This document shows, one piece after another, positions 45,238-54,606 of a stretch of 64,000 bases of DNA. Source of the stretch: Agromyces ramosus (GTDB lineage: Bacteria > Actinomycetota > Actinomycetes > Actinomycetales > Microbacteriaceae); contig NZ_JAUSYY010000001.1 in assembly GCF_030817175.1 (NCBI RefSeq), positions 2,294,001-2,358,000 of the forward strand. The letters run 5' to 3'. The position numbers and the translations under genes are program-made. The notes below the pieces were generated by a model that did not search any database, was not told the DNA's origin, and saw only the letters and a program-made list of their open reading frames with translations. How positions within the stretch are numbered: the stretch's first letter is position 1; each line of letters starts with the position of its first letter.

Positions 45238-47493
45238 GTGAACACACGGGCGATTCTCTCGCGCGGGATCGCGGCGGTCGCGGTCGCCGCGCTCGCCGTG
45301 ACGACCGCGCTCGCCGGAGCGACGCCCGCCGTGGCCGACCACCAGCCTGGCCGGGAGTTCCCTGTGCACGTCGAGCTCGTGGGCGCGGTGGTGCCGGGCG
45401 GTCAGGTGACCGCGACGTTCGAGGTGGAGCACGCGGCAGTGCCAGGTGCGACCGCCCGAGACTCGACCTTCGTGCTCGCCGTCGCAGTCGACCAGCCCGG
45501 ATACCTCGCGTACTCGAGCTCGACGTGCCCGTCATGGCAGGGCGTGTTCGTCGGCGACACTTGCCTGATCCCCGACCTCGACGCTCTCGGTACCGACGCG
45601 AGCTTCGAGGTCACCTACAACGTGGTCGTCCCGACGGTCCTGCAACCGCGCTTGTACTACTTCGGCGAGGTGACGGGGGAGGTGGTGCAGGGGTTCGTCA
45701 GCGATCCGGACGGGCAGATCGCGGTGCCGATTCCCGAGGCGGAGCGCGGCAGCGACGCGGCCCCGGCGGTTCTCGACGTGCAGGTCTTCGACATCGGGGT
45801 CAACGTGGAGCCCGACTACGGATTCCCCGGTGGTCCGCAGGCGACCGCGACGATCACGGTCGAGCACACGGGCGAGCTGCCGCCGTTCGTGGCCGTCGAG
45901 CTGGACCTCGGCATCACCTGGTCGCCGCTCCTCACGCTCGTGGAGGATCCGGCCACCGTCACTCCGTGCGTGGGTGGCCTCGTGGCCGGGGTCTGCACGC
46001 TCGCGGGCATGCTCGACGAGGACATCCCGCCCGGCGGGGTCACGATCACCTTGAATTTCGCGATACCCGAAACCGACACCGGCGTGGGCTGGGTGGAGGC
46101 CGAGGGCCTCGGGGGCCAGTATCAGCCACCTCCTCCACCGGTGATCGGCTTCGCTGCGGTCGACGCGGGTGCCGGCGATATCGTGCTCGCGGCCGACCCG
46201 GGCTGGGAGGACTTGCCACCCGAGTGGCTCGACAGCGACAGCGACAGCATGCTCATCGATGACGCGCTCGTGATTCTCGACGTCGAACTCGATCGCGACA
46301 TGTCATGGCCGGGCGGGCCGGCGGTGACGGCGACGGTGCACGTCACGCAGATGCCGCGGCCCGACTTCGAGTTCGGCGACATCTGGGACGACCTCACGGT
46401 CGGCTTCGTGCTCACTTGGCCCGACTTCCTCACGGCGGCAGGACCGCCCGCGGAATGCACCGAACTCGACGGCGACGTGTGTCTCCTCGAGCTCGAACCG
46501 GGCGTGACGCTCGATGTCGTGTTCCCCTTCGAATCGCCGTCGGCCGGCGTGGGCACGGGCGACATCGCGGCCGAGGCGGAGCGACTCATCGACGGTCCGA
46601 TCAACGACGGCACCGCGCTTCCGACCGAGTGGGTCGTGCCCGACGCGGAGCCGTTCACGGTGCAGGATGCCTCGGTCACGGTCGATCTCGTCCTCGACCG
46701 GGCCGAGGGCTACGCCGGCGGCAAGCAGCTCACCGCGACGACGACGGTGACGCACGTGGCGGCCACGCCCGTTGAGGACGCCGCCGACGGTGCGTTCCCG
46801 GACCTCACCGCCGAGCTGCGGTTCGACTGGCCGGGTTTCCTCACGATGACGACCGACAGCGGTTGCGACAGTTTCGACGTCGTCTCCCGAGTGTGCGTCG
46901 TCGACGGACTCGATGCGGTCGGGGCATCCGTCGTCATCACGATGACCTTCGCCATGCCGGGTGTCAGCACTCCGGCCGCGCCCGCGACCGAGGTCCCGCC
47001 GCGAACCGGTGACGTGATCGTCGACGGCGTGAAGCTCTCGTTCACACCGCCATCGCCCGCGCCAGTGCCGGGCGGGCCACCGCCGCCTGCGGCATCCGAC
47101 GACCCGATATCACTTCCCACCGCGTGGCTCGGCGGCGACCGCGAACCCTTCACGGTGTACCAGCCCGCGGTGCGGGTCAGCCCCGGGATCGCGAAGCCGG
47201 GTGACGCCGTCGCCGTCTTCGTGAAGTACCTGCCGCCGGGTGAGCAGCTCGAGCTCTCATGGCAGATGGTGCACCCGCCGACCGCGGTGCCGGTTGCTGG
47301 CGTGTTCAGGGTGGACGCGGGCGCGACGGTCGACCGCTGGCCGATCCTGATCCTGCGGAACGAGAACCCGGGCCAGCGGGTGCTCGTCGTGCACAGCGTG
47401 AACGGGCTGTTCGGGGACATTCGTGCCCTGATCCCACTGCTGGTGGTGCCACGCACCGCCATGGCCCCCGACTTCATCGGGAGGGGCGGATGA
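45238..47493 (+). CDS. large secreted repeat protein of the CIS locus
   Basis: A 751-aa secreted protein. Signal peptide (AILSRGIAAVAVAALAVTTALAGATPAVA, cleaved near residue 34), then four similar beta-sandwich units of about 140-160 residues, recognisable by PGG(P)-xTATxxVxH, a W-(P/S)-(D/P/G)-F-L-T segment, a conserved cysteine pair and PGV-xxxVxFAxP. Pro-rich linkers connect them. A final unit (VRVSPGIAKPGDAVAVFVKYLPPGEQLELSWQM) resembles a different Ig-like fold. No membrane anchor or LPxTG. GTG 45238 follows GAAGGAGC. The stop overlaps the DUF4255 gene (ATGA), tying it to the CIS operon. Function unknown; adhesin or coat-like roles are guesses. Confidence 0.78.
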   Translation: MNTRAILSRGIAAVAVAALAVTTALAGATPAVADHQPGREFPVHVELVGAVVPGGQVTATFEVEHAAVPGATARDSTFVLAVAVDQPGYLAYSSSTCPSWQGVFVGDTCLIPDLDALGTDASFEVTYNVVVPTVLQPRLYYFGEVTGEVVQGFVSDPDGQIAVPIPEAERGSDAAPAVLDVQVFDIGVNVEPDYGFPGGPQATATITVEHTGELPPFVAVELDLGITWSPLLTLVEDPATVTPCVGGLVAGVCTLAGMLDEDIPPGGVTITLNFAIPETDTGVGWVEAEGLGGQYQPPPPPVIGFAAVDAGAGDIVLAADPGWEDLPPEWLDSDSDSMLIDDALVILDVELDRDMSWPGGPAVTATVHVTQMPRPDFEFGDIWDDLTVGFVLTWPDFLTAAGPPAECTELDGDVCLLELEPGVTLDVVFPFESPSAGVGTGDIAAEAERLIDGPINDGTALPTEWVVPDAEPFTVQDASVTVDLVLDRAEGYAGGKQLTATTTVTHVAATPVEDAADGAFPDLTAELRFDWPGFLTMTTDSGCDSFDVVSRVCVVDGLDAVGASVVITMTFAMPGVSTPAAPATEVPPRTGDVIVDGVKLSFTPPSPAPVPGGPPPPAASDDPISLPTAWLGGDREPFTVYQPAVRVSPGIAKPGDAVAVFVKYLPPGEQLELSWQMVHPPTAVPVAGVFRVDAGATVDRWPILILRNENPGQRVLVVHSVNGLFGDIRALIPLLVVPRTAMAPDFIGRGG

Positions 47494-48128
47494 TCGGCGA
47501 GATCGACGACGCCATCAGGGCGCTCGTGCGGGAGTCCGACGGCATCGCCGCGGATGTCGACGTCGCGCTCGACGCGCCGACGACCGAGTGGGCGGCCCGG
47601 CGCAACGCGCCGACGGTCGACCTGTTCCTCTACGACATCCGCGAGGACACGAGGCGGCGCGAGTACGGGTTCTCGGAGCAGCGCAACGACCGCGGCATCA
47701 TCACGCACCGGGTGCCCTCGCCGCGGTACTTCAAGCTCTCGTACCTCGTGACCGCGTGGACGCAACGACCCGACGACGAGCACCGCCTGCTCGACGCGCT
47801 GCTGCGCTGCTTCATCCGCTTCGACGCGATCCCCGACTCGTTCGTCATCGACACCCTCGCCGAGACCGGCCTGCCGTGCTCGCTGACGGTGGCGCAGCCG
47901 CCGCCGGAGGATCGGGCGTTCGCGGATGTCTGGTCATCGCTCGGCGGCGAGCTGAAGCCGTCGCTCGACGTCGTGATCTCGGCGCCGCTGACGCGCGGAC
48001 TCAGCTACGAGGCCGGGCCGCCCGTCACCGCGGGCGTCGCCGCCGACGTCGAGGCTCTCGGGTTCGGCAGCAGCGAACGGTCGCTCGGCATGCGCGAGTC
48101 GCGCGAGTCGTCAGGGTCGGAGGAGTGA
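47490..48128 (+). CDS. DUF4255 CIS tail-terminator/sheath-capping protein
   Basis: A 212-aa protein. MIGEIDDAIRALVRESDGI...VDLFLYDIREDTRRREYGFSEQRNDRGIITHRVPSPRYFKLSYLVTAWTQRPDDEHRLLDALLRCF is the DUF4255 (Pvc16/Afp16-like N-terminal) signature. In eCIS particles this family caps the end of sheath and tube. The C-terminus is a short Ser/Glu-rich tail. Overlaps the preceding stop and ends one base before the ATPase start. Confidence 0.88.
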   Translation: MIGEIDDAIRALVRESDGIAADVDVALDAPTTEWAARRNAPTVDLFLYDIREDTRRREYGFSEQRNDRGIITHRVPSPRYFKLSYLVTAWTQRPDDEHRLLDALLRCFIRFDAIPDSFVIDTLAETGLPCSLTVAQPPPEDRAFADVWSSLGGELKPSLDVVISAPLTRGLSYEAGPPVTAGVAADVEALGFGSSERSLGMRESRESSGSEE

Positions 48129-48129
48129 G

Positions 48130-50182
48130 ATGGTCGACGACCCGAGCATCGTGCACCTGCTGGGGCGGGTCGGCGCGATCGAGGACCGCATCCGCCGCCT
48201 CGTCTCGGTGCGCCGCGCGGCCGATCCGCAGCCCGACGACCCCTTCCGCGGGCTCTACCTCAGCGACGAGATGGTCGATCGGCTGCTCGCGGGTGTACCG
48301 GGGATTCCGGACTGGTCGGATGCCTCGGCGCGCCTCGCGGCGTGCGAGCTGAGCGCCGACCTGGCCGAGGCTGCGGGGCATCCGTTGCGCCTTCGCCGCC
48401 TTGCCGACGCGTTCGGGCTGAGCTCCGTCGACCTCGACCTGCTCGTGATCGCGCTCGCCGCGGATCTCGACCCGCGGTTCGAGCGGTTCTTCGGCTACCT
48501 CAAACGACGACGTGGGGCGTCGGCGGCCGTCAGTCGCCCTCGCCCTCGAGCTCTGCGGCGTGCCGCTCACCTCGGCGGCCGACCGTTCGCGACTCATCTC
48601 GGGGCCGCTCGTCACCGGGGGACTCCTCATCGTCGACGACGACGAGCGTCCGCTCCCGGGGCGTGCGGTTCGCGTCCCGGACCGGGTCGTCGGGCACCTC
48701 CTCGGCGACGACACCCCCGATCGCGCGCTCGAGGGCGTGCTGCGGGAGCCGTCGGCGGTCGACTGGGGCGACGAGCGGCCCGTTCGCCAGGCGCTCGGCT
48801 CCGGCATCCGGCTGATGTACCTGCGCGAGCCCGCGACCGGCTCGGGGGAGGCGATCGCGGTGCGGGGCATCCACGCCCACGGCCTCGGGGCGCTGCACCT
48901 CGACCTCGCCCGGCTCGGGTCGCACCCCGAGGCGATCCCGCTCGCGCGGCTGGCGACTCGCGAGGCGCGGCTGCGCGGCTTCGGGCTCATCGCCTCGCCC
49001 GTCACGAAGGACGTGAGCGCCGCGCTCATCGAGGCGATCACGGAGTCCTCGCAGCCGACCGTCTTCGTGGGCGACTCGACGTGGGATCCGGAGTGGTGCC
49101 GCCGCCTGCCCGCGCTCGCGGAGGTGGAGGCGACGACGACCGAGGAGCGCTCGCAGCTCTGGCGCCGCTCGCTCGGGACGGCCGCCGAGGGGCTCGACGT
49201 GGCGGAGGCGACGGGGCAGTTCCGGCTGCGCCCCGAGCAGGTGCAGCGTGCCGCGGCGACCGCCCGCACCCAGGCCGCGCTCACCGCGTCGGGCGCGATC
49301 ACCGCCGAGCATCTCGCGGTGGGTGCCCGGGCCGAGAACGCATCAGCCCTCGATCGGCTCGCGAGACGGGTGTCGCCGCGCGTCGGCTGGGACGACCTCG
49401 TGCTGCCACCGGGTCCGTTGAACGCGCTGCGCGAGATCGAGGTGCGCGCCCGCCACCGCGAGCAGGTGCTCGGCGACTGGGAGATGCGGCCCGGCGGCGG
49501 CCGCGGTCACGGCGTCGTCGCGCTCTTCGCGGGCGACTCGGGCACCGGCAAGACGATGTCGGCCGAGGTCGTCGCCGGAGGGCTCGGACTCGACCTGTAC
49601 GTCGTCGACCTCTCGACGGTCGTCGACAAGTACATCGGCGAGACCGAGAAGAACCTCGAGCGCATCTTCCGCGCCGCGGCAGGGACGAACGCCGTGCTGC
49701 TCTTCGACGAGGCCGACGCGGTGTTCGGCAAGCGCTCGGAGGTGAAGGACTCGCACGACCGGTACGCGAACGTCGAGAGCGCCTACCTCCTGCAGCGCAT
49801 GGAGACCTTCGACGGCCTGGCGATCCTGGCGACGAACCTGCGCGCGAACATCGACGAGGCGTTCACCCGCCGCCTCGACGTCATCGTCGACTTCCCGATG
49901 CCGGATGCCGCGCAGCGAACCCGGCTCTGGGACCGCAGCCTCGGCCGTCATCTGCGGCGGGCCGAGGACCTCGACCTGGAATTCCTCGGGCGTTCGTTCG
50001 AGCTCGCCGGCGGAGGCATCCGCTCGGCTGCCGTGACCGCCGCGTACCTCGCCGCCTCCGATCACGGCACCGTGCTCATGCGGCACCTCGTGATCGCGGT
50101 GCATCGCGAGTACCGCAAGCTCGGCCGGCTCCTCGTCGAGAGCGAGTTCGGCCGGTACTGGCCGGAGGTGGTGAGCGCATGA
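48130..50182 (+). pseudogene. AAA+ ATPase of the CIS locus, interrupted by a one-base insertion
   Basis: From ATG 48130 the frame encodes the winged N-terminal region of the CIS AAA ATPase up to ERFFGYLK near 48501. There CTCAAACGACGACGTG contains one A too many (48502-48504). Without it the protein would read FGYLNDDVGRRRPSVALALELCG and continue in the frame that is intact to 50182, ending WPEVVSA. The catalytic part is complete: Walker A ALFAGDSGTGKTMSAEVV, Walker B AVLLFDEADAVFGKRSEV, sensor ILATNLRANIDEAFTRRLD. Restored length is 683 aa, normal for the Pvc15/Afp15-type ATPase. As given, the N-terminal and ATPase parts are out of frame, so it is either a broken gene or a base error. Confidence 0.85.
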
Positions 50183-50305
50183 GCGGCGGTACGGACCTGC
50201 GGGCGGTTGCGCGATCGCGCACGACCTGCGGCCCGATCGGGCAGGAACCGGGTGGAACGGCCCGCCGCGCGGTGGAATGGAAGCGGTCGATCGTGGAGGT
50301 GGACC

Positions 50306-51043
50306 ATGCACGCACATGACCTGGACGGCGTCGATATCGAGACGGCGCGCCGCGGATCCGATGGCGCACGCGAGGCGGAGACGCGAATCGAGTCGCACGG
50401 CATCGCCGAGCGGCGCCCCGACGTGCTCGGCCCGGCGGGCCTGCTGCGGTTGCAGCGCGATGCCGGCAACGGCGCGGTGTCCGAGCTCGTCGAGGAGCAG
50501 CAGCGTTCGCCCGTGCTCGACGTCGTGTCGTCGGGCGGATCGCCGCTCGAGCCGGCGGTTCGCACCGACATGGAGTCGCGCCTCGGCCACCACTTCAGCG
50601 ACGTGAAGGTGCACACGGATGCCTCGGCGCATGCCTCGGCGAAGGCGGTCGGCGCGCACGCCTACACGGTCGGCAACAACGTGGTCTTCCAGCGTGACGC
50701 GTACGACCCGGGCTCGCTCGCCGGGCGCACGACGATCGCGCACGAGCTGACGCACGTGGTGCAGCAGCGCTCAGGCCCCGTCGACGGCACGCCCGCCGGT
50801 GGCGGCGTGAGCGTGAGCAACCCCGGTGACCGCTTCGAGCGGGCCGCCGCCGACAACGCGGCCCGGGTGATGAGCGACCCGGCGCCGGTGCAGCGCGATG
50901 CCGACGAGGCATCCGGCAGCGCTTCCGGCGGTGCAGCCGGCGGACTCGCCGTGCAGCGCGAGGAGGCCGAGGAGGACGAGACCGTGCAGGGGCTGTTCGT
51001 GCAGCGGGAGGGTGAGGAAGAGGAAGAGGAGAGTCCCGCGTGA
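50306..51043 (+). CDS. eCIS core domain (DUF4157) putative metallopeptidase
   Basis: A 245-aa protein starting at ATG 50306 after GGAGGTGG. The DUF4157 domain spans about residues 90-155: LEPAVRTDMESRLGHHFSDVKVHTDASAHASAKAVGAHAYTVGNNVVFQ...TTIAHELTHVVQQ, with an HELTH zinc motif at 146-150. Upstream is the LLRLQRDAGNGAVSEL segment common to eCIS-associated proteins. The acidic tail carries three VQR motifs. DUF4157 is the marker domain of eCIS loci and of their cargos. The 124-bp gap before it contains no convincing gene. Confidence 0.9.
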   Translation: MHAHDLDGVDIETARRGSDGAREAETRIESHGIAERRPDVLGPAGLLRLQRDAGNGAVSELVEEQQRSPVLDVVSSGGSPLEPAVRTDMESRLGHHFSDVKVHTDASAHASAKAVGAHAYTVGNNVVFQRDAYDPGSLAGRTTIAHELTHVVQQRSGPVDGTPAGGGVSVSNPGDRFERAAADNAARVMSDPAPVQRDADEASGSASGGAAGGLAVQREEAEEDETVQGLFVQREGEEEEEESPA

Positions 51044-53454
51044 TGCCGCTCGCGGCGCGCGAACGGGACTCGCCTGCGCGCCGCGCAACGGTGGGGCGCG
51101 ACGCCCGCCCGCCCCGCGCTCCGTCCACCCTCTCCGCTCGCATGCTCGCCCTGCAGCGGGTGGCCGGCAATCGCGCCGTCGCATCGCTCGTGCAGCGCCA
51201 GGTTGCGCCGCCGGTCGTGGCTCCGCCGGTGGTCGCCCCGCCCGGCGTCGCGCCGGCGACTCCCTTCCGGGACCCGGCCACCCTCACGACCCTCACCCTC
51301 GGCGCGCTCGACGACTACGCGCGCGAGCGCCCCGACTGGATGACCGACACAAAGCTGCCGGAGGCGACCCGCACGCAGCTGATGGCGCTGCTGCGCTGGG
51401 CCCGTGGGGGCTCCCCGCCGCCGCTCGACCCGTGCCGCGGGTTCACGGTGAGCGACCTGATCGCGCAGACCGCGCCGGCACGCCACGACCTCGAGGTGTT
51501 CGCCCGCGCCTCGCAGCAGGACGACTCCGCGGTGCCACCCGACGGCATCACCGATCTCGCCGAGGCCACCACGCTCGGCACCACGATCCGCGAGCTCGAA
51601 GCGCGGTTGCCGCGCGCCGACCTGCACCGCGGGCTCGGCCAGAACGACGAGGCGAAGGCGGAGCTGGCCGAGCTGGCGTCGAGCGGACTCGCTGTAGCCA
51701 TGGGCGACTACTTCCGCCGTGCGCACGCTTACCTCGAAGCCGACAATGGGGGCGACTCGGCCTCGTATCGCCGCGTGCACGGAACGGTCGATCCGCTCAG
51801 CTACCTCGGCCGCGTCGACGACGTGCGCAACTTCCACCGGTTCCAGCCCGCGCTGCTCGAGCAGCTCATCACGAACCGGGGCGATCGCCGCAGACGGCTG
51901 CCACTCGTCGTCATCCTGCACACCGGCACCGACCACAACGCCGCGTTCCATGACGATTCGGGGCTGACCGCGGTCGTGAAGAACCCGCTCAACCTGACCC
52001 TCATGATCGAGGGTGCGACGACGATCGAGGCGGCCGGAGGACGCGTGTCCGCGCTCGCTCGCGCCTACGGCCAAGGACGGCGGATCCAGCAGGTGATGCT
52101 CGCCGGACACGGCGGCCCGACGAGCATCGACATCGCAGGGCGACCGGATGCCGCGCAATCACTCGACTCGTCGGGTGCACCCGGCAGCGCCGGACGGCGG
52201 CGTACCGAGCGGTTCCTTCGCCAGCTCGTCGCCGTGATGGTGCCCGGCCCCGACGCGCGGATCGTGCTGAACGCCTGCCTGACCGCGGCCGAGCCCGTCT
52301 CTGACTCGCTGCCGGCCAATCCCGCCCTCGCCCGCGCGGCGATCCTGCATCGCCTGACGACCGACCCGAGCATCGCGACGCTCATCCGGAACACCGCCGG
52401 CGGCCGAACCGTCGAGGGGAACGTGGCATCCGTCGGGGCCGGCACCTACATCGACCCGGCGACGGGGGTGCTGCACCAGGAGATCACCGGCGACGAGGCG
52501 GCGACCTCGAGCAACCCCGCCGACTACGTCGAACGGGGGCACGAGCCGGAGGGCGCCGCCCGGTCGCTCGTGGTGCTGTGGGCACGCGACCCCGCGGCGG
52601 CGACCGCCGCCATCGCCGCACGCCGCGGCCACGGCTTCACCTCGTGGGGCGACAAGGTGATCACCGAGATCTTCGCGGTCTTCGAATCGACGAGCGACAT
52701 CGCCGCCCTCTCGCGGATCGCCGAGCGATCGGCCCGCGGGCTCAGCGAATTCGACAACCCGTCGCACCAGACGCCCGGCGAGATCGGCGGGCTGCAGCAG
52801 GACGACCCGAGCGAGTCGATGCTCGCCGCCCGGGTGCGCGCGTTCTCACCCGACACGGGCAAGATCGCCCTCGACCAGGTGCGCCTGCCCAAGGACGGGT
52901 CGCGGGTCGCCACCCTGCACACGCTGATCGGCGCCCAGACCTCGCTCGACCCGATTCGCCATCACCTGTCGAAGCCGTGGCTCGCGGTGCGCATCGCCGA
53001 CCTGCTGCCCCTGGCGCAGGCGCCGACGCCGACGCGCGCCCACATCATGATCGGCGGCGCGACGTGGCTGCACGCCCACACCGACGCGTTCTTCAGGGCG
53101 AACGCCGGTGCCGCGACGAGGCTCACCCCGCCGGCCGGCTCGACGATCGACGACCTGACCGACAACGACCCGTCGGAGCGGGTGATCCTCGAGCACCTCG
53201 GCATCGTGCGCGCGGCACCGGCCGGTGGCGGCGGCGGCGCGGCCGGCCCGACGGTCGAGTCGATCTCCCGCGTCGGGCGTACGACCGATTGGCTGAACGT
53301 GCGCTCGGCCCCCGACCTCTCCGCCGGCCGCATCGACGTGCTCCGTCGCGGCGCACGCATCGACATCGTCGGCCAGAGCGGCCGCTGGTACGCGATCTTC
53401 CACGGGAACCAGATGCTCTTCGTCGTGAAGCGGTACGTACGGCTCATCGGCTGA
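51043..53454 (+). CDS. candidate CIS effector with CHAT/caspase-like centre and C-terminal SH3b domain
   Basis: An 803-aa protein. An N-terminal eCIS leader-like motif LALQRVAGNRAVASLVQR lies at residues 37-52. The central region contains QQVMLAGHGGPTSIDIAGRP (His 356) and, 56 residues later, DARIVLNACLTAAEPV (Cys 412), the His/Cys spacing and context of clan CD peptidases such as CHAT and caspase-like enzymes. The last 60 residues, SRVGRTTDWLNVRSAPDLSAGRIDVLRRGARIDIVGQSGRWYAIF, are an SH3b cell-wall or ligand-binding domain. ATG 51043 overlaps the DUF4157 stop (GTG 51040 is possible), so it is coupled to the eCIS core gene. I infer a cargo delivered by the particle; the exact activity is unproven. 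Confidence 0.75.
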   Translation: MPLAARERDSPARRATVGRDARPPRAPSTLSARMLALQRVAGNRAVASLVQRQVAPPVVAPPVVAPPGVAPATPFRDPATLTTLTLGALDDYARERPDWMTDTKLPEATRTQLMALLRWARGGSPPPLDPCRGFTVSDLIAQTAPARHDLEVFARASQQDDSAVPPDGITDLAEATTLGTTIRELEARLPRADLHRGLGQNDEAKAELAELASSGLAVAMGDYFRRAHAYLEADNGGDSASYRRVHGTVDPLSYLGRVDDVRNFHRFQPALLEQLITNRGDRRRRLPLVVILHTGTDHNAAFHDDSGLTAVVKNPLNLTLMIEGATTIEAAGGRVSALARAYGQGRRIQQVMLAGHGGPTSIDIAGRPDAAQSLDSSGAPGSAGRRRTERFLRQLVAVMVPGPDARIVLNACLTAAEPVSDSLPANPALARAAILHRLTTDPSIATLIRNTAGGRTVEGNVASVGAGTYIDPATGVLHQEITGDEAATSSNPADYVERGHEPEGAARSLVVLWARDPAAATAAIAARRGHGFTSWGDKVITEIFAVFESTSDIAALSRIAERSARGLSEFDNPSHQTPGEIGGLQQDDPSESMLAARVRAFSPDTGKIALDQVRLPKDGSRVATLHTLIGAQTSLDPIRHHLSKPWLAVRIADLLPLAQAPTPTRAHIMIGGATWLHAHTDAFFRANAGAATRLTPPAGSTIDDLTDNDPSERVILEHLGIVRAAPAGGGGGAAGPTVESISRVGRTTDWLNVRSAPDLSAGRIDVLRRGARIDIVGQSGRWYAIFHGNQMLFVVKRYVRLIG

Positions 53455-53495
53455 GGTCGTTCGGGCTCCCCGGGTCTTGCGGGCAGCGGCCTCGA

Positions 53496-53501
53496 TAGTG
53501 T
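53496..53501 (+). promoter_or_regulatory. -10 box of a leaderless promoter (71-aa protein)
   Basis: TAGTGT ends 7 nt before the ATG at 53509. Confidence 0.45.
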
Positions 53502-53508
53502 GCATCAC

Positions 53509-53724
53509 ATGGCAAAGGACATCACGCTCTACATCGGCAGCACGGCCCCGAACTACGCGAAGTACCGCTTCAAGGATGCCCACGAGTGGGAGGGTGTCCG
53601 GTCGCAGATCATCACTGCGATGAACATGGGCAAGGGAACGATCGAGATCGACCGCAAGGGAGACAAGGTCGTCTACGTGTACAGCCCGTTCCTCGCGGTG
53701 AGTTGGGTCGAAACCGGCGTCTAG
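53509..53724 (+). CDS. hypothetical protein, 71 aa
   Basis: MAKDITLYIGSTAPNYAKYRF...GKGTIEIDRKGDKVVYVYSPFLAVSWVETGV. Soluble, beta-rich, not recognised. It is monocistronic with its own leaderless promoter. First gene after the CIS effector, and the first of a stretch with no copy of the family octamer. The 250 bp after it (53725-53975) hold no convincing gene, only a short open frame ending at 53900 whose tail GAQYVHGFDLVGDWAGRVWNAPSI could be a gene remnant. Confidence 0.65.
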   Translation: MAKDITLYIGSTAPNYAKYRFKDAHEWEGVRSQIITAMNMGKGTIEIDRKGDKVVYVYSPFLAVSWVETGV

Positions 53725-53975
53725 TCGCATGCGGATTCGTCGCACCTTGGGTCGAGGGCGATCTTCCGTCGAGCGCCCTGGTCCACTCCGGTGCCCAGTA
53801 CGTGCACGGTTTCGACCTCGTGGGTGACTGGGCGGGCCGAGTTTGGAATGCACCCTCGATCAGCGACGACTACGTGAGGGACCGGCTCGAGCTGGAGTGA
53901 TGGCGTGATCGCGTGCGTGATCAGCCAGGACTGCCGCCTCATATTCGGCGGATGGATCGTGGACGGCAAGCTGGC

Positions 53976-54125
53976 CTACTGGGCGCGTCGCTCGCCTTCA
54001 TGGTCACGGACTCCGCGCCGAGCCCCCAGCCGGGCTACCCAGTAGACCCCCCAGATCACAAGCGCAAGGATCGCCACCACGCTCAGGATGATGAGCAAGT
54101 GCCAGCCGAGGAAACCAGAGACCAT
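53976..54125 (-). CDS. small single-helix membrane protein, 49 aa
   Basis: MVSGFLGWHLLIILSVVAILALVIWGVYWVARLGARRG forms one helix, followed by a charged tail. The start at 54125 is chosen because the helix begins there; an upstream ATG would add 27 basic residues. Function unknown. Small proteins of this type (phospholipase D-like N-terminal helix remnants, transporters' leader peptides) cannot be separated by sequence. Confidence 0.55.
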   Translation of the reverse strand: MVSGFLGWHLLIILSVVAILALVIWGVYWVARLGARRGVRDHEGERRAQ

Positions 54126-54232
54126 GCCGCCATTCTGTACCCTCCGGCGTCTTTCCCTCCCCAGAACGACTGAGAGCGTTCGTAAGAAGGATCCCTCAGC
54201 GCTCACATGCCCCGGCCGAGTTGATTGCCCGG

Positions 54233-54238
54233 TAGCGT
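54233..54238 (+). promoter_or_regulatory. -10 box of a leaderless promoter (51-aa protein)
   Basis: TAGCGT ends 6 nt before the ATG at 54245. Confidence 0.5.
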
Positions 54239-54244
54239 CCTCGC

Positions 54245-54400
54245 ATGGATATTCTCTTCGCCGGCCTCGTCGTCGTCTTCGTGCTCGCGACCATCAGCGT
54301 GACGGGCATGCTCCGCGCGATCCGGATTGCAGCCGAGCGAACGGCCGCCGCGACCGAGTCCCTCCTCGAACTCGAGCGTTCGCGACAACTGCACTCCTGA
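54245..54400 (+). CDS. small membrane protein, 51 aa
   Basis: MDILFAGLVVVFVLATISVTGML is one transmembrane helix, followed by an amphipathic helix RAIRIAAERTAAATESLLELERSRQLHS. The leaderless box directly before the ATG supports a real gene despite its size. Function unknown. Confidence 0.6.
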   Translation: MDILFAGLVVVFVLATISVTGMLRAIRIAAERTAAATESLLELERSRQLHS

Positions 54401-54594
54401 AGCGGTATCCGTGAGCGGACCCAGTTGAGAGCTCCGCATTGTTGCTAGCGTCGCTGGCGAATGAATGCCGCTGACCTTGCGACGAGATCAGATCGCGCCG
54501 CAATAGGCAAGCCAAGGCGTAATCGAACAGGGAGGCGGCCGGCCGATTCTCCGTGTGGAGAAACTGCTCCGGTAGTGACGGGCATGAGGTCGGA

Positions 54595-54600
54595 TACCCT
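54595..54600 (+). promoter_or_regulatory. -10 box of a leaderless promoter (63-aa protein)
   Basis: TACCCT ends 6 nt before the ATG at 54607. Confidence 0.45.
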
Positions 54601-54606
54601 TTCGCC

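Noticed and set aside
50179..50319. 46-codon frame overlapping the end of the CIS ATPase (ATGA) and the start of the DUF4157 gene
   Set aside because: The start overlap is attractive but the peptide is Arg-rich, has no motif and runs past the ATG of the next gene. Not enough support.
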